A DNA stretch of 64,000 nucleotides from NCBI RefSeq assembly GCF_020509005.1, contig NC_063014.1, positions 2,542,001-2,606,000 of the forward strand, read 5' to 3'. Each line of letters opens with the position of its first letter. Position 1 is the stretch's first letter. This DNA is from Fulvia fulva (taxonomy: Eukaryota; Ascomycota; Dothideomycetes; Mycosphaerellales; Mycosphaerellaceae). The notes below the pieces were generated by a model. It worked only from the letters and a program-made list of their open reading frames with translations, ran no database searches and was not told where the DNA came from. The translations under genes and the position numbers were made by a program. Positions 33,640 through 44,961 of this stretch are shown here, in pieces.

Positions 33640-36600
33640 TTAACAAGTTTATAAAGAAAAAGGAGGAGACAATCGATCCGAGGGATCACCTCCTACCTAT
33701 CTATTACGAGTTTATATACGTCTTTTCTAAGTAAGATACGAAGGAGCTCCTACCGTATAGGCTAGGTATCGACTATAAGATCAAACTAAAGCCTAGCGCG
33801 ACTCTACCCTTTAGCCGACCTTACCGTATATCAAACTAAGAGGACGAGGTAATAGCTTATTAGGTCTAAGAACAATTGGCCTAGAAGGGTATCCGTAGAT
33901 ACGAAGGAAGGGTAGACGTATCTTTACCTATACTTATCGTTAAGAAACCTAGCGGAGGACTTAGAGTTTATATCGACTATAGACAGGTAAACAAACGTAC
34001 GATAAAATCTAGGTATCCTATACCCCTAATATAGGAAATACTCAACCGTATTATAGGGAAGAAGTACTTTACTAAGCTAGATGTTATTGCCGCCTTTAAC
34101 TATATACGTATAGCGGAAGGGTCGGAATGGCTTACGGCGTTTACAATACGGTATAGCTAGTTCGAGTACTTAGTAATACCGTTTGGACTATATAATATAC
34201 CCGGGACATTTCAATCGTATATTAACGATACCCTAAGAGAGTTCCTCGACAACTTTACGTCCGCGTACCTCGACGACATCCTAATCTTTAGCGATACGCT
34301 CGAAGAACATATCGAGTATATAAAGAAGGTGCTCCGTAAGTACGGTAAGGCAGGCCTTTAGCTCGATATCTCTAAATACGAGTTCTATACTTAGTCTACT
34401 AAGTACCTCGGATTAATTATCGGTAAGGACGGCGTATTAATAGACCTAGCCAAGGTATAAGCGATACGTAAATAGGGGACTCCTACTAACGTAAAGGACA
34501 TCCTTACGTTTAATAGATTCTTAGGCTTCTATCGACGCTTTATTAAGGACTATAGTAAGATAGTTCTGCCTATAGTAAAGCTAACTAAGAAGGACAACCC
34601 CTAGTACTAGACAAACGAATATTAGAATACGTTCGAAGGACTAAAGTAAGTATTTACCGACGCTAAGGGAACAGTACTAGCGATGTTTATCCCCGGGAGA
34701 CGTACCGTCTTAGAGACTAACGTAAGCGACTTTGTGACCGTAGTAGTCCTATCGTAATATAACGAGGACAACATCCTCCGCCCTATCGTATACCTATCGA
34801 AAAAGATGAGCCCGTAGGAGTATAACTACGACATCTACGACAAGGAGTTACTCGTAATTATTAAGGCGTTTAAGGAATAGAAGCTAGAGCTAATAGCCGG
34901 CGACATTAATAAACTAGACTTCGAGAACTTTACCGACCTAAGCGGCCACCCTATACTCGTCTATAGCGACATAAGAACTTGGAATACTTTATAACATCTA
35001 AGTAGCTAAACAGACGCTAAGCTAGGTAGGCCGAGTTCTTATTACAGTTCTTCTTTAAGATCGTATACCGACTAGGAGTATAAGGAGCGAAGCTAGACAG
35101 CCTTACTCGACGTTCCTAAGACGCTATCTTATATAACAAGTCAGATCCGCGTTATGCTTAATAGGATAGGGTGCTACTGAAACTAGAACACTTCCTATCG
35201 GTTAGCGTAAGCTAGATCCTAAGACTATCCGTATCCGAAGTAGAAGGAGTAGTTATAGACAAAGCCCTAGTAGTAGATATTAGTAAGCTATACGAACAAG
35301 ATAACGTAGTCGAAGCTACTACCTAACTCGCGGTAGGAGAACTAGTAAAACTACTCCGAAAGAATAAGATAGACGATAAGTACGTAATACTAGTCGACGG
35401 TATAATATATATTAAGAACCGACATAGCGGGTATAGCCTCTTCGTTCTACCTATAGAGGATAAGGAGAACACTGTCTATATACGTATAGTTAAAGCCTTT
35501 TACGATATACCGGCAGCCGGACACCTAGGTAAGACTACTACGAGTAGGCTCGTGTTACGATATTATATATAGCTAAGGATGACCCGTTTTATTAGATCTT
35601 TCGTACGCGCCTACCGGATATGTCGTAATAGCCGTAGTATTAACAAACTATAGCACGGACTTTTGGCCCTACTGCCTATCCCCTTCGATACTTAGGATAA
35701 TGTCGCTATAGACTTCGTTATCGACTTACCTAGAGCGAAGTATACGGCCGACGGTCAATAGTACGAGAATGCGCTTACAGTGACTAATAGACTAGGTAAG
35801 GAGCGCTACTATATTCTAGTTCTCGAAATAATAGCTAAATATATCGCCTACGTCTATATTAAGCATAGCTTCTTACGCTACGGATTACTAAAGACGATTA
35901 TATCGGACCGCGGACCTTAATAGATTTCAGCCTTTTAGGGACGCCTTTATAAACTACTATAGATTAGGCGTAAGATCTCTACCGGGTATTATCCTAAGAC
36001 CGATAGACAGAGCGAGAATACGAATAAGATAATAGAGTAATATCTACGCGTATTTATTAGCTATATACAAGATGACTAGCCGAACTAGTTACCGCTCGTA
36101 GAATTTATAGCTAATAACTATGTCTCTAAAACGACTAGTATAAGCCCCTTTATAGCTAATATTAGCAAGAATCCGAGATACGCGGATATAGAGCTCAACC
36201 TGCCTATATAGCTACTCCTATATAAACAACGCCTAGACGCGGAATTAGTAAATGCCTTCGTATAGCGTATAATAGAGCTTCGCTATAAACTAAGAGACTC
36301 GATAGAGATAGTATAAGCGTCGTAAGCCGAGTACGCAAATAAATACCGTACGATCGTACTACGATACAAAGTAGGTAATATAGTATACCTTAGCACTCGT
36401 AACTAGCGTACTAAGCGCCCGTTAAAGAAACTTAACTACCGCTATACCAGACCTTATACGATCACTAAAGTACTACTACACGATACGTATCGCCTAGATT
36501 TACCGCGATCGCTAAGTAACTTATATAACGGCTTCTACGCTAACCTACTAGTACCGGTATACGAACCGATACTAGGCCAAGTATAACTACTACTAGCACC

Positions 36601-36800
36601 TATAGAGGTAGAAGACGATAATAGCGATATAAGTACGTATTAGTTACTAGATACGATACTAGATATAAAGAGTACGCTACCGCCGGGACTAGCGCTACGT
36701 AGTAGAAGGAAAGAGAGACGATACGAGTATCTAGTACAATAGGTTAGTTATAGCGAGCCTACTTAGGAGCCCGCTAAGGAGTTAATAGATACTACCGCCG
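33640..36800 (+). pseudogene. Gypsy-2 RT, RNase H, integrase and chromodomain, decayed
   Basis: The RT catalytic YLDD is at 34,266-34,277 ('[11 protein letters not shown]'). RNase H follows ('LETNVSDFV' near 34,710, with Asp changed to Asn). The integrase has a zinc finger near 35,560-35,660, its first catalytic Asp in 'VAIDFVIDL' (about 35,703-35,730), the second in 'IISDRGP' (about 35,895-35,920), and the Glu segment near 36,010-36,050. A chromodomain 'RYEYLVQ' ... 'SYSEPT' ends it at about 36,718-36,775. TAG stops break the frame. The order RT-RNase H-integrase-chromodomain defines a chromovirus. Confidence 0.82.
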
Positions 36801-37452
36801 CCTCTATTACCGACTTCTACTATAACTATCCTACGAAGGATAGGCTAGCCGGCTTTATACTACTACTAGGGTAGATTCCGAACGAGGATATACCCGAAGA
36901 CGGTATAATTAGCGATGCTATAAACGCTTCGTTAATAGCTACGTCTAACCTAGTAACTATAGGAGGGCTACGTACACTAATTACGTAGGTACCTATAGCT
37001 CTACTACCGGTTAAGAGCTACGAGCCTAAGACTAGTATAAGTAAAGACCCGTAGGCGGCTACTTTAAGAAAGATAACCGATAGTAGGTAAGTATAAGACA
37101 AGCGTTAACGCGAATAGCAATCTTCCCTTAACTTAGTAACTATAGCTATACCGCTAACATTAGTTAGTAATAGGTACTATAGCTCTTCCTTAATATAAGT
37201 AACAGAAGCTATAACGAACTCTTTCGCGGAGTTCGTAAATCGCTACGGTAAGCACGAAATCACGACTTATATAGGCTAGGTTAGCTACCGCGGAGGATAC
37301 GATAATACCGACCGAGGTAGTAACGACGATATAATAGCGGATAGAATAGATAATAGAAGTAATAGAAATAGCAATATAGAGGATAACACTACTTTCGTAG
37401 TAGCGATAATACGAGCTTAAGGGACTAAGCGCGATTTTTGAAGGGGGGGTAG
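36800..37452 (+). other. Gypsy-2 region after the chromodomain, with polypurine tract
   Basis: About 640 bp between the chromodomain and the 3' LTR reads as a further low-complexity coding extension (Thr/Ser/Tyr-rich when stops are ignored) and ends in the polypurine tract at 37,440-37,452. I do not recognise a domain. Confidence 0.5.
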
Positions 37453-37610
37453 TATTACGGCCCTAGGCCTAGTAGATGGTTAGCTGGTATATAGGTCACG
37501 TGACCGCGCGTCACTAGCGCGCCTTAGCTATATATAACCTCGGCGTACCTCGCGCTCCTCTTTCCTACGTACCTAGCTACTTTATATTAATATAATTATA
37601 AACCGTTACA
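37453..37610 (+). repeat. Gypsy-2 3' LTR (158 bp)
   Basis: It starts TATTACGG and ends CCGTTACA, followed by ttatt at 37,611-37,615. It keeps ggtcacgtgacc and other CA/TG pairs lost from the 5' LTR. Confidence 0.9.
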
Positions 37611-37615
37611 TTATT

Positions 37616-40060
37616 GTCCTATCGGCCTAGACGGATCTCTATCGGCAAGATATTAAGAAATCGGTACTTAGGTAGTAACGTCTATTCTTAATACTATCTT
37701 CGTAGGTCGTTATCGTTTATAGGGACGTCCTATAGCCGCCGTATTAGAGTATTAGGTTTGACATTCGTCTTACTAGGGATATAGACAATCTTAAAGTAGA
37801 ACTATAATAAGAACTCGGACTAACGTACCTAGCGTCTATTTAGGACCTTAGTACTTATAAACTATTTAAGGTTCTTATAATCGGAGTATACTAGGACTAG
37901 CTTGCCGCTTTCGTCGGTAAGGTTTTCGAAGTCGGCCTTATCTCTATTAATGTCTCTAGACATAAGCTCTAGCTTCTATTCCTTAAAGGCTTTTACGATA
38001 GCGAGTAGTTCCTTATTATAGATGTCGTAGTTACATTCTTACGGCGATATCTTCTTAGACATAAAAGCTACTAGGCGCTATATACCGTCTTCTCCTCGCT
38101 ACGACATTACTATAGTAGTGACAAAGTCCGACGTATCCGTTTCGAGCTTTATTTCTCGCCCGGGTACGAAATATACGAGTATAATATTGTCCTTAGTAAA
38201 CGCTTGTTTCATACGTTAGAAAGCGTCCTAATATTCGTTACCCTATACCTATAGTATGTCTTTCTTAGTAAGCTATATTATTAGGTAGGCGATGCCTAAG
38301 TAGTTACGAATAAACCGCCTATAGAAGTTATAAAAGCTAAGGAAGGACATAATATCTATTAGGTTACGAGGGGTCTCCTATTCTTAGATTACGGCGATCT
38401 TGTCCTTATCTGTCTTAGTATCGTCCGCGCCTATAATTAAGCTAAGGTACTTCGTCTCTTAGACGTAAAACTCGTACTTATCGATATCGAGTTAAAGTCC
38501 TACCTCCTATAGCTTCGCTATGACCTGCTCGACGTAAACGATATACTCCTCTAGGGTGTCGCTAAATATAAGTACGTTATCGAGGTACGCGGAGGTAAAA
38601 TCGTCTAGGTACTCTCGGGGCGCGTTATTAATATATAACTAGAAGGTACCGGGTATATTATAGAGACTAAAGGGTATTACTAGACATTCGAATTGACCGT
38701 AGCGCGTAGTAAATACCGTTTTCTACTCGTCCCCTTCCGCGATACGTAAACGATTAAAGGTAGCGATTATATCGAGCTTAGTAAAGTACTTCTTACTACT
38801 AATCCGGTTAAGGGTATCTTAAATAAGTAGGATAGGGTACCTCGATATTATAGTAATAGCGTTTAGGGCACGGTAGTCAATATAGACGCGTAGTCTACTA
38901 CCTAGTTTACGTACGATAATTCCCGATAATACTATAGGTAAGTTACTACGTTAGATATTACCTTTCTAAAGTGAGTTATCTACCTAAGCTTTTACTACTT
39001 CTAACTCTCTATTCGAAATCGGATAGGACCGCTTAAACGGTAGCCGAGTATCCTTCTTTAGCTTAATCTTATAATCTAGGCTAGGGCGATAAGGTAGTAG
39101 CTTATCGAACTCTAACTTCGAGAATAGAGCTTACCGATAATAGTATATAGCCGGTAGCTTACCGAGTACGTCGGGGTCCTTCTACTTCCGGTATAGCTTT
39201 TCTATAAACACGTTATAAAAAGCTACGTTAATCGCGTAGGCCTCTACCTAGTACTCCTATCGATAACGGAGCGTTCTATAGTAGCTGTCTTTAATATATA
39301 TAGCGTACGCGAATATAGCGTTGCCGCCTATAACCTTTCGTACTATTATAGCGTAAAGCCCTAACGCTTATACTATAACTAGATTGGCCGCGCTCTTAGC
39401 CGTATATACTGTACGTAGGTTAATTTATATAGTATATACTTCCGTACCTCTCGTATAACAGAGTCTTCAGAGTTCGTATAAGTTGATCTACTTAATGTCG
39501 TCTCTATACCTAGCCCTAACTCTTTTAGCGCCGACTTTAAGGGGCTAAGGGACCGGTATATCGCGGATATCGGGTCGCTTAAGGCTATCGTAATCGGGTA
39601 CCGGCGTTAGTAGTAACTCGGGGATAGGTAACGTTACTAGTAGGCTAACGTTCTTATAGAGAGAGTGATTCTAATAGTTAACGTCGTTAAAGGTAAGCAC
39701 GCTTCGCTTCTAGTCTTTATAAGGGCTATACTTCGCGTACTATCTAAGGCTAAGGACTATATTGTAGTAGGTATCGGTAACTAGGTATTTAACCGTCTCG
39801 ATATAGCCTTAAAGGTTCAGTTCAACGTTTATAGCTTTAGTAATAATTGTTAGTACTTAGGAGCTATTACCTAGGCCTAGCGTAAAGGGCTTAATATCGT
39901 AGAGCGGGAATTTGTATTTTTACGTAAAGGAAGTGTTAACGAGCTTAGAGTTAGTACTATTATTAAGGAAGGTATATATATATATATATTCTATTTGCCC
40001 TACCCTCTACTACAAAGTAATACGAAACTTCGGGTCCTTTATCTACTTCTATAGAAGAGG
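37616..40060 (-). pseudogene. Gypsy-1 RNase H, RT and protease, decayed
   Basis: On the - strand the RT box reads 'SAYLDNVLIFS' at about 38,570-38,600, so the second catalytic Asp is Asn (GATGAC to GATAAC, a RIP-type change). RNase H lies at lower coordinates (about 37,860-38,200) and the protease region at about 39,600-40,050. A short TA run sits at 39,971-39,987. Numerous TAG stops break the frame. Confidence 0.7.
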
Positions 40061-40099
40061 GCGTGCTCGCTCGGGCTTATAAGGAGAACGCCTATATAG

Positions 40100-42998
40100 T
40101 ACGGGTATATTTATAAGGTTTATAAGGGTATAAGACTTCCTAAGGCGGACTATTATCTATTACGCTCAAATAATAGCCTAGGCATTTCCCGCCGGTGCTT
40201 TAGTAACCGTAAGGCCGTTATTATTAGCCTTCTTCTTAGGACGCTCGTATAGGTCAAGTAGGTAGCCGGCGGCGCCTAAGATATAGCCGGTACCCCGGTA
40301 GCGTAGGTAGCTACCGCTAGTAATAATCTAAGTACGCTAATCTTAAGTAGGTTATATAAGGTTCTTATACTAATTAGGGCGGTCCTTCTACGGAAGGAGC
40401 GGCTAATTAGTATAAGGAGAGCGGCCGAGAGGTATACTATTATCTAAAGGGAGTATCGGTAGTATAATCTACCCTACTATCAGAGGTACCGATACCGTAC
40501 TATTGCCCTTAGGCATAGTCGTCTTCTTATCCTTCTTCTCGTCGTTCTAAGTACGTATTTATTAGGGCGAGAGCCTAGCCTATAAGATATAAGAGTAAAA
40601 GCGAGAATGTAGGTACAAAGTAAAGATATAAAGGGTATAGTATAATTGCTATACAAAACGAAAGACGAAGAAAGTAAGAGAGGCCTAGGGAAGGCCGGAT
40701 ACTTATACGCGACCCTCGCGAGTACGTATCCCCGTATTAATAGGGCTAACCTATACGAAGCCGCGCTTAGTAGCTTTACTCAAAACCTTATTCTAACCTG
40801 CCCTACGTTCCGAGTCTTCTACGTACTTCTTCTAGGGTCTAGCGTAGTCGCGGGTGCTCGCGGGAGTACCGTAAGTTATATAGCTACGAGCCGAAGTGAA
40901 TCTATTAAGGTTTAGTAGAGTAGTGAATTTGGAGGGCTAGGTCCCGTAGTGAATATTACGGGGCATATAATTCTTAGCGCTTATACACTAAGCTAGACTT
41001 TTACTTCTTAACGACTTCTAAGCACTCTAAGGCTCTTCTGTCCCTACCTTCTATATACTCTATAGGGAGACTATAATAGTAATAGGTCGTGTTCAAGTTA
41101 AGCTAGCTCGCTCTCTAGGCGGGAGTATTACCGAGTAAGCTCCTTAACCGACTTCGCGTTAGGTAGTACGACTAGTCGATTACGGTACTTAAAGCTTAGC
41201 TTCTTCTTAAGCTCGATAACCTCGTACTTACGGCTCGCGCCTTATAGGAGCTAGGCGCGCTTACGTTAGAACTTAGTATAGAACTCGGAGAACTTATTAT
41301 TTTCTACTATCTTAAGCGCGTCTATATTGTTACGCGCGGTGCCCTCGGGATTATAGTCGCCGAAGTTCTTATCTAGGAAACGTAGGCATTTCTTTACGCT
41401 CTTAAATAGCCGGCTCGCGGAGGGAACCTTAGAGAAGACGATCTTCTAGGGAATATAGTTATAGAGTATAGAGTATACTGACCCTATAGTAGTTTCTTAT
41501 ACGAAACGTAGGGCGGATAGTACGTCCTTAAAGATAGAAACGGCAAGCTTATTACCGAGTTAAGTAGTCTACTTATTAAGTATCGGCGAGTATTTACTAC
41601 CTATATTCTCTTCTAAGAATTTAGGCTTAGGTACTTCGATACGGGAACTCGTCTTAAAGTCTTCTACTATAGTTAGGTCATAGCGTACGATATCTACGCT
41701 ACTATCTATAATCTCGAAGTCGTCGTCGTCGACGATAACGGTCTCTTATCTCTTTCTCGATCTCTTATCCTCTTATCCTTACCCTTACTCTGACGGCGCG
41801 GACGCTCTTCGAAATCGGAATTAGAGTCTAAGGACGAGTCGGAGGAATCGGGGTCGGAGGAGTTATTAGCAAATCGCTCCTTACGTTGCTTCCGCGTAGA
41901 CTTCGTAGCGGGTTATTCGGCGGGCTTTTTAGCTAGTCTATCGCCGCGTCAACGTCGTAACTCGGAGAGGGAGCGGGCGCTACGCTCCTTAGGTTTCTCG
42001 GTAGTACGGCTACGCTTAGCTTCCTCGAGATCCTGTTTAAGTGTAGCGATAGTCTACTATAGCCCTACTACGTCGGTAGCCGTAGGGGCGGAGTCGTCCG
42101 GTACGAGTGTTTCTAGTTTAGCGACTTTAACCTTAAATATATCGACCTCCTTTTCGGCTCTCTTAGTAGAGCTATACTAGTTATTAGCCTACTTCCTATA
42201 CTTAGTAACGTCCTAGTTAGCCTTTATAAGGTCCTTATTAGCTTGTTCTAGGTCCTACTTACATTCCTATATATACTTTTCTGTATATTATAGTTCGGTA
42301 TATACTTCCTTAAACTTCTTCTTATTTAGCTCGTTAGCTTAATATAGCGCCGCCCTATCTAGGATAGCTTAGCGGTAATTAGCCTCGAGTCTACGAAGGG
42401 CGTAGGTAATTACCTCTAGTTAGTTCTAGACGTAGTCGTAAAACTAAGTCGCGTTAAGTAACCGTAGTTAGTCGAGTAGGATACGGTATATCCCGGTACG
42501 ACCGCGGTCGTCTATATAGTTAATAGCAAAGTCCTTACGAGTATTGTCGGTTGACCTATTCTTATCGAGGTGGTCTATAATATCGCCGTTATAGAGTAAT
42601 ACTACGAGGTTAAAAGTGTCTATAATTTCGGGTTAGGTATTATCTCCTTCCTCCTCTTCTAGGAGCCTATCGAGAACCGCGCGTTCCTTATTAGCGTACT
42701 TAGTAAAGGGATCTAGTAGGACGGTGTCGTCGGACTAGGTATATTAATCGGATCGCGTAGAAAGTTCTAAGTGTCGAGTTAGTCGCGCCGCCGCCGCCGC
42801 TAGGGCTACCGGTACCCTATAGCCTAGCTATAATATAGTAATACGCCTTCTTAGCGTCTTAATCTAGGGAGAAAGAGAGAGCATTACGCTACTTTTACGC
42901 TAGTACGAGTCGGGGATTTTAAGGAGTCGTAATATCGCGATTTCTAGAGTCTTAAGCGGCGCTAAATATAGTAGCGTCCTTAATATAAGCTATTAAAG
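40100..42998 (-). pseudogene. Gypsy-1 gag region, decayed
   Basis: This is the 2.9 kb between the protease region and the right (5') LTR. On the - strand it reads as a Lys/Glu/Arg-rich protein with coiled-coil-like segments (about 41,950-42,450) and acidic Ser/Asp/Glu stretches (about 41,700-41,880), like the gag of Gypsy-2. The antisense open frame at 40,646-40,915 is a shadow. Confidence 0.55.
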
Positions 42999-43203
42999 TA
43001 TTACGAGACTATAGTACGGGAGTATAAGGGTATAGTATTAACAAAGTCGATAGCTGAAGAGAGAAGAGAGTCTAAGAACGAGGCCTATACTTAAAGGCCG
43101 AGGTGTCGGGCGTCGGTATTAGGCCGAGGTTAGTTATCCGGGTCACGTGACCCGGGGTTACGTAATTAAATTCGAATCCTTTACTTATAGAGCGGCCGTG
43201 ACA
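42999..43203 (-). repeat. Gypsy-1 LTR, right (5' LTR)
   Basis: It begins tattacgagac and ends gccgtgaca, followed by atata. It contains the perfect palindrome ccgggtcacgtgacccgg near 43,138-43,155. Confidence 0.85.
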
Positions 43204-44003
43204 ATATACTTACGCTTTCGTACTCTCCGCTATATAAGGGCCTCGTTAGACTTATATAGCTTACTAATCTTACTTTATATAAGAGCTATCTAATACGCTA
43301 TCTCTCTACTTCCTCTTTATTACCCTATTAAACGACCTTCCTCTTTCTACTACGCCTTTCTAAACCCGTAACGACGCTCTAAGACGTAATAATACCTATT
43401 ATAAACCCTATCTTATCGAAGTTATAGGTGTCCTAGTTAAGTATGCTATACTTCTCCTTTATATTACGTATAAGTAAGAACTACCTCTTAATAACGTCTA
43501 GATCTTCTATTAGGGCTCGCTAACGATTATATCTACGCGTTATACGAACCTTTAGCTCACGATACCGCCTAATAAACCTGTCTGTCCAATTAAGACTAGC
43601 GGGCTCAAGACCCTTCTCTTATAGTAATAAATTGGCTATTACTCGTATACTAGCCTTTAATAGCGGGAAACCTCTAAGATCTAGCTCGAGTATATACTCA
43701 AGTATCACCCTCTCTTCTAGCTCTATAAGCTTCTTCGAATTAGGCTCGTAGTCACCCCGAGGAGGTCGTCTATTCAATCGATACCCTAGTATAGTTTGAG
43801 ACGCGTCGTATACCTTTATAGTAAGTCGATTCGTAATTGTCGCGTCGCGTTTCGTAGCCTAGATAGCTAAGGTCAGTTTGGCCTCGTTTAAAGACAATAT
43901 ACGCTATAATAGTAGTTGTATAGCTATATCTATAGAAGTAGTACAGTTCTTAGTAAAAGTAGCCCGCTTAGTAGTATAGCCCGCTCGGTAATAAAGCACG
44001 TTA

Positions 44004-44198
44004 TAATTAGTATAATATTTAATAAGGTAATAGACTATATTAACAATAACTTTAGTAATAAACTCCTATAGGACCTATACTATCTAATAGCCGAGTATCT
44101 AAAGTAGTATACTTAAGTAATAGGCTATAATATTAGCGTAGATAGGGTATTTAGGTTTATCGACGGTACCTTTAGAAAGATATATCGTCTAATACTTT
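44004..44198. other. RIP-mutated spacer, unassigned
   Basis: AT- and TpA-rich sequence between Fot1-type copy C and the next LTR fragment. No identity is visible. Confidence 0.35.
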
Positions 44199-44665
44199 TG
44201 TTACGAGGCTATAGTAGGCTAGTATAGTAGTGGTTTATTAACGAAGTCGATAGCTAAAGAGAGAAGGTAGTTCTAAGAGAGAAAGGGCTTCTTAAGGGAA
44301 GCCGAGGTCGCGCTCGGGCCGAGCTTAGTCATCAATGTCACGTGATCACGAGTTACGTAACCCGATCCGAATCCTCTACTTACGGAGCTACCGTAACACT
44401 ACCCCCCTTAAGACACGTTCGTCTCGAAGCGTATGTCCTTAAACCTTCCTTAATACGTACGCGAAGGCTTTATTATCCTCTATATCTATCGTATCCTCTA
44501 GTAGCTTAACTATATAAGCTTACGTCGTTAATTCTAGTCCTCCGTAGATAGCGCCGTTAGCCTATCCCTTACTATAGCTAATATAGCTAGTACGAGTATA
44601 TAAAGGTATAGCCGAGCTAGTATTCTTACTTAGATAATTACTAGAAGTAGGTACTAGTATAACCC
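44199..44665 (-). mobile_element. Diverged Gypsy-1-type LTR with adjoining 3' internal sequence
   Basis: 44,199-44,398 matches the Gypsy-1 LTR in outline (TGTTACGAG ... ACCGTAACA, with gtcacgtgatc) but has several indels, so it is another subfamily. The following sequence (purine tract complement, then 'cgtctcgaagcgtat' and on to about 44,665) matches Gypsy-1 just inside its left LTR. The rest of that element is missing, so this is a truncated copy. Confidence 0.7.
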
Positions 44666-44961
44666 CCCTATTATAGCCTATAGAAACACGATATATTCGA
44701 AAGCCCTTATTAGAGCTATTCTAACGATCTATAAAGTAGGCTACTACCCCTAGAATTAAGGGAGTTCTACCTTATTTAATTTAGAAAGCTTAAAGTTCTC
44801 GTTACCCTATTTCCTTAGCGCTAAACGCCGCGGAGGTACCTAGCTATTTTAGGCAACTCCTAGGTAATAGAAGCCTAGGCTATAGTACTACCGGCGCCTA
44901 CGGCTATATAGGCGAAGCTCCCCTAAGACAACTAGTAGTAACTTATAGAGGACGTAAAAAG
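44666..44961. other. RIP-mutated sequence before Fot1-type copy B, unassigned
   Basis: No match recognised. It might continue across the transposon into 46,845 onward and be the 5' region of LINE-B, but I cannot show this. Confidence 0.3.

Larger units (their letters stand above)
30144..37610 (+). mobile_element. Gypsy-2: chromodomain LTR retrotransposon (chromovirus), nested in Gypsy-1
   Basis: The element is 7,467 bp long, with 158-bp LTRs on each side that begin TGTCACGG/TATTACGG and end CGTTATA/CGTTACA. A ttatt duplication flanks it, and a polypurine tract gaagggggggtag (37,440-37,452) lies before the right LTR. It reads on the + strand: gag, protease, RT, RNase H, integrase, chromodomain. 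Frames are broken by RIP-type stops. Confidence 0.9.
22653..43203 (-). mobile_element. Gypsy-1: chromodomain LTR retrotransposon containing two nested elements
   Basis: LTRs lie at 22,653-22,842 and 42,999-43,203, with a 5-bp duplication atata outside. A purine tract next to the left LTR (complement of 22,843-22,861) shows that the element reads on the - strand. Removing the Copia (24,552-29,987), Gypsy-2 (30,144-37,610) and their duplications leaves about 7.6 kb. Gag, protease, RT, RNase H, integrase and a chromodomain occur in Ty3/Gypsy order. All frames are broken by TAG/TAA codons. The two inner insertions sit only 156 bp apart in the original element. Confidence 0.85.
22294..44003 (-). 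mobile_element. Fot1/pogo-type copy C: internally deleted, split by Gypsy-1
   Basis: The ends are at 22,294 (taacgtactttac, with three 17-bp units) and 44,003 (...gcacgtta, with two units). Gypsy-1 interrupts it between 22,652 and 43,204. Rejoined it measures about 1.15 kb, against 1.86 kb for copy A. About 733 bp of the transposase (copy A positions about 14,554-15,287) is missing, with the junction at 43,300-43,325. Copy D has the same junction. It lacks the DDE core, so it could only have moved with transposase supplied by another copy. Confidence 0.8.

Noticed and set aside
40646..40915. 89-codon + strand frame with an apparently hydrophobic segment
   Set aside because: Antisense to Gypsy-1 gag in RIP-mutated DNA; no independent support.
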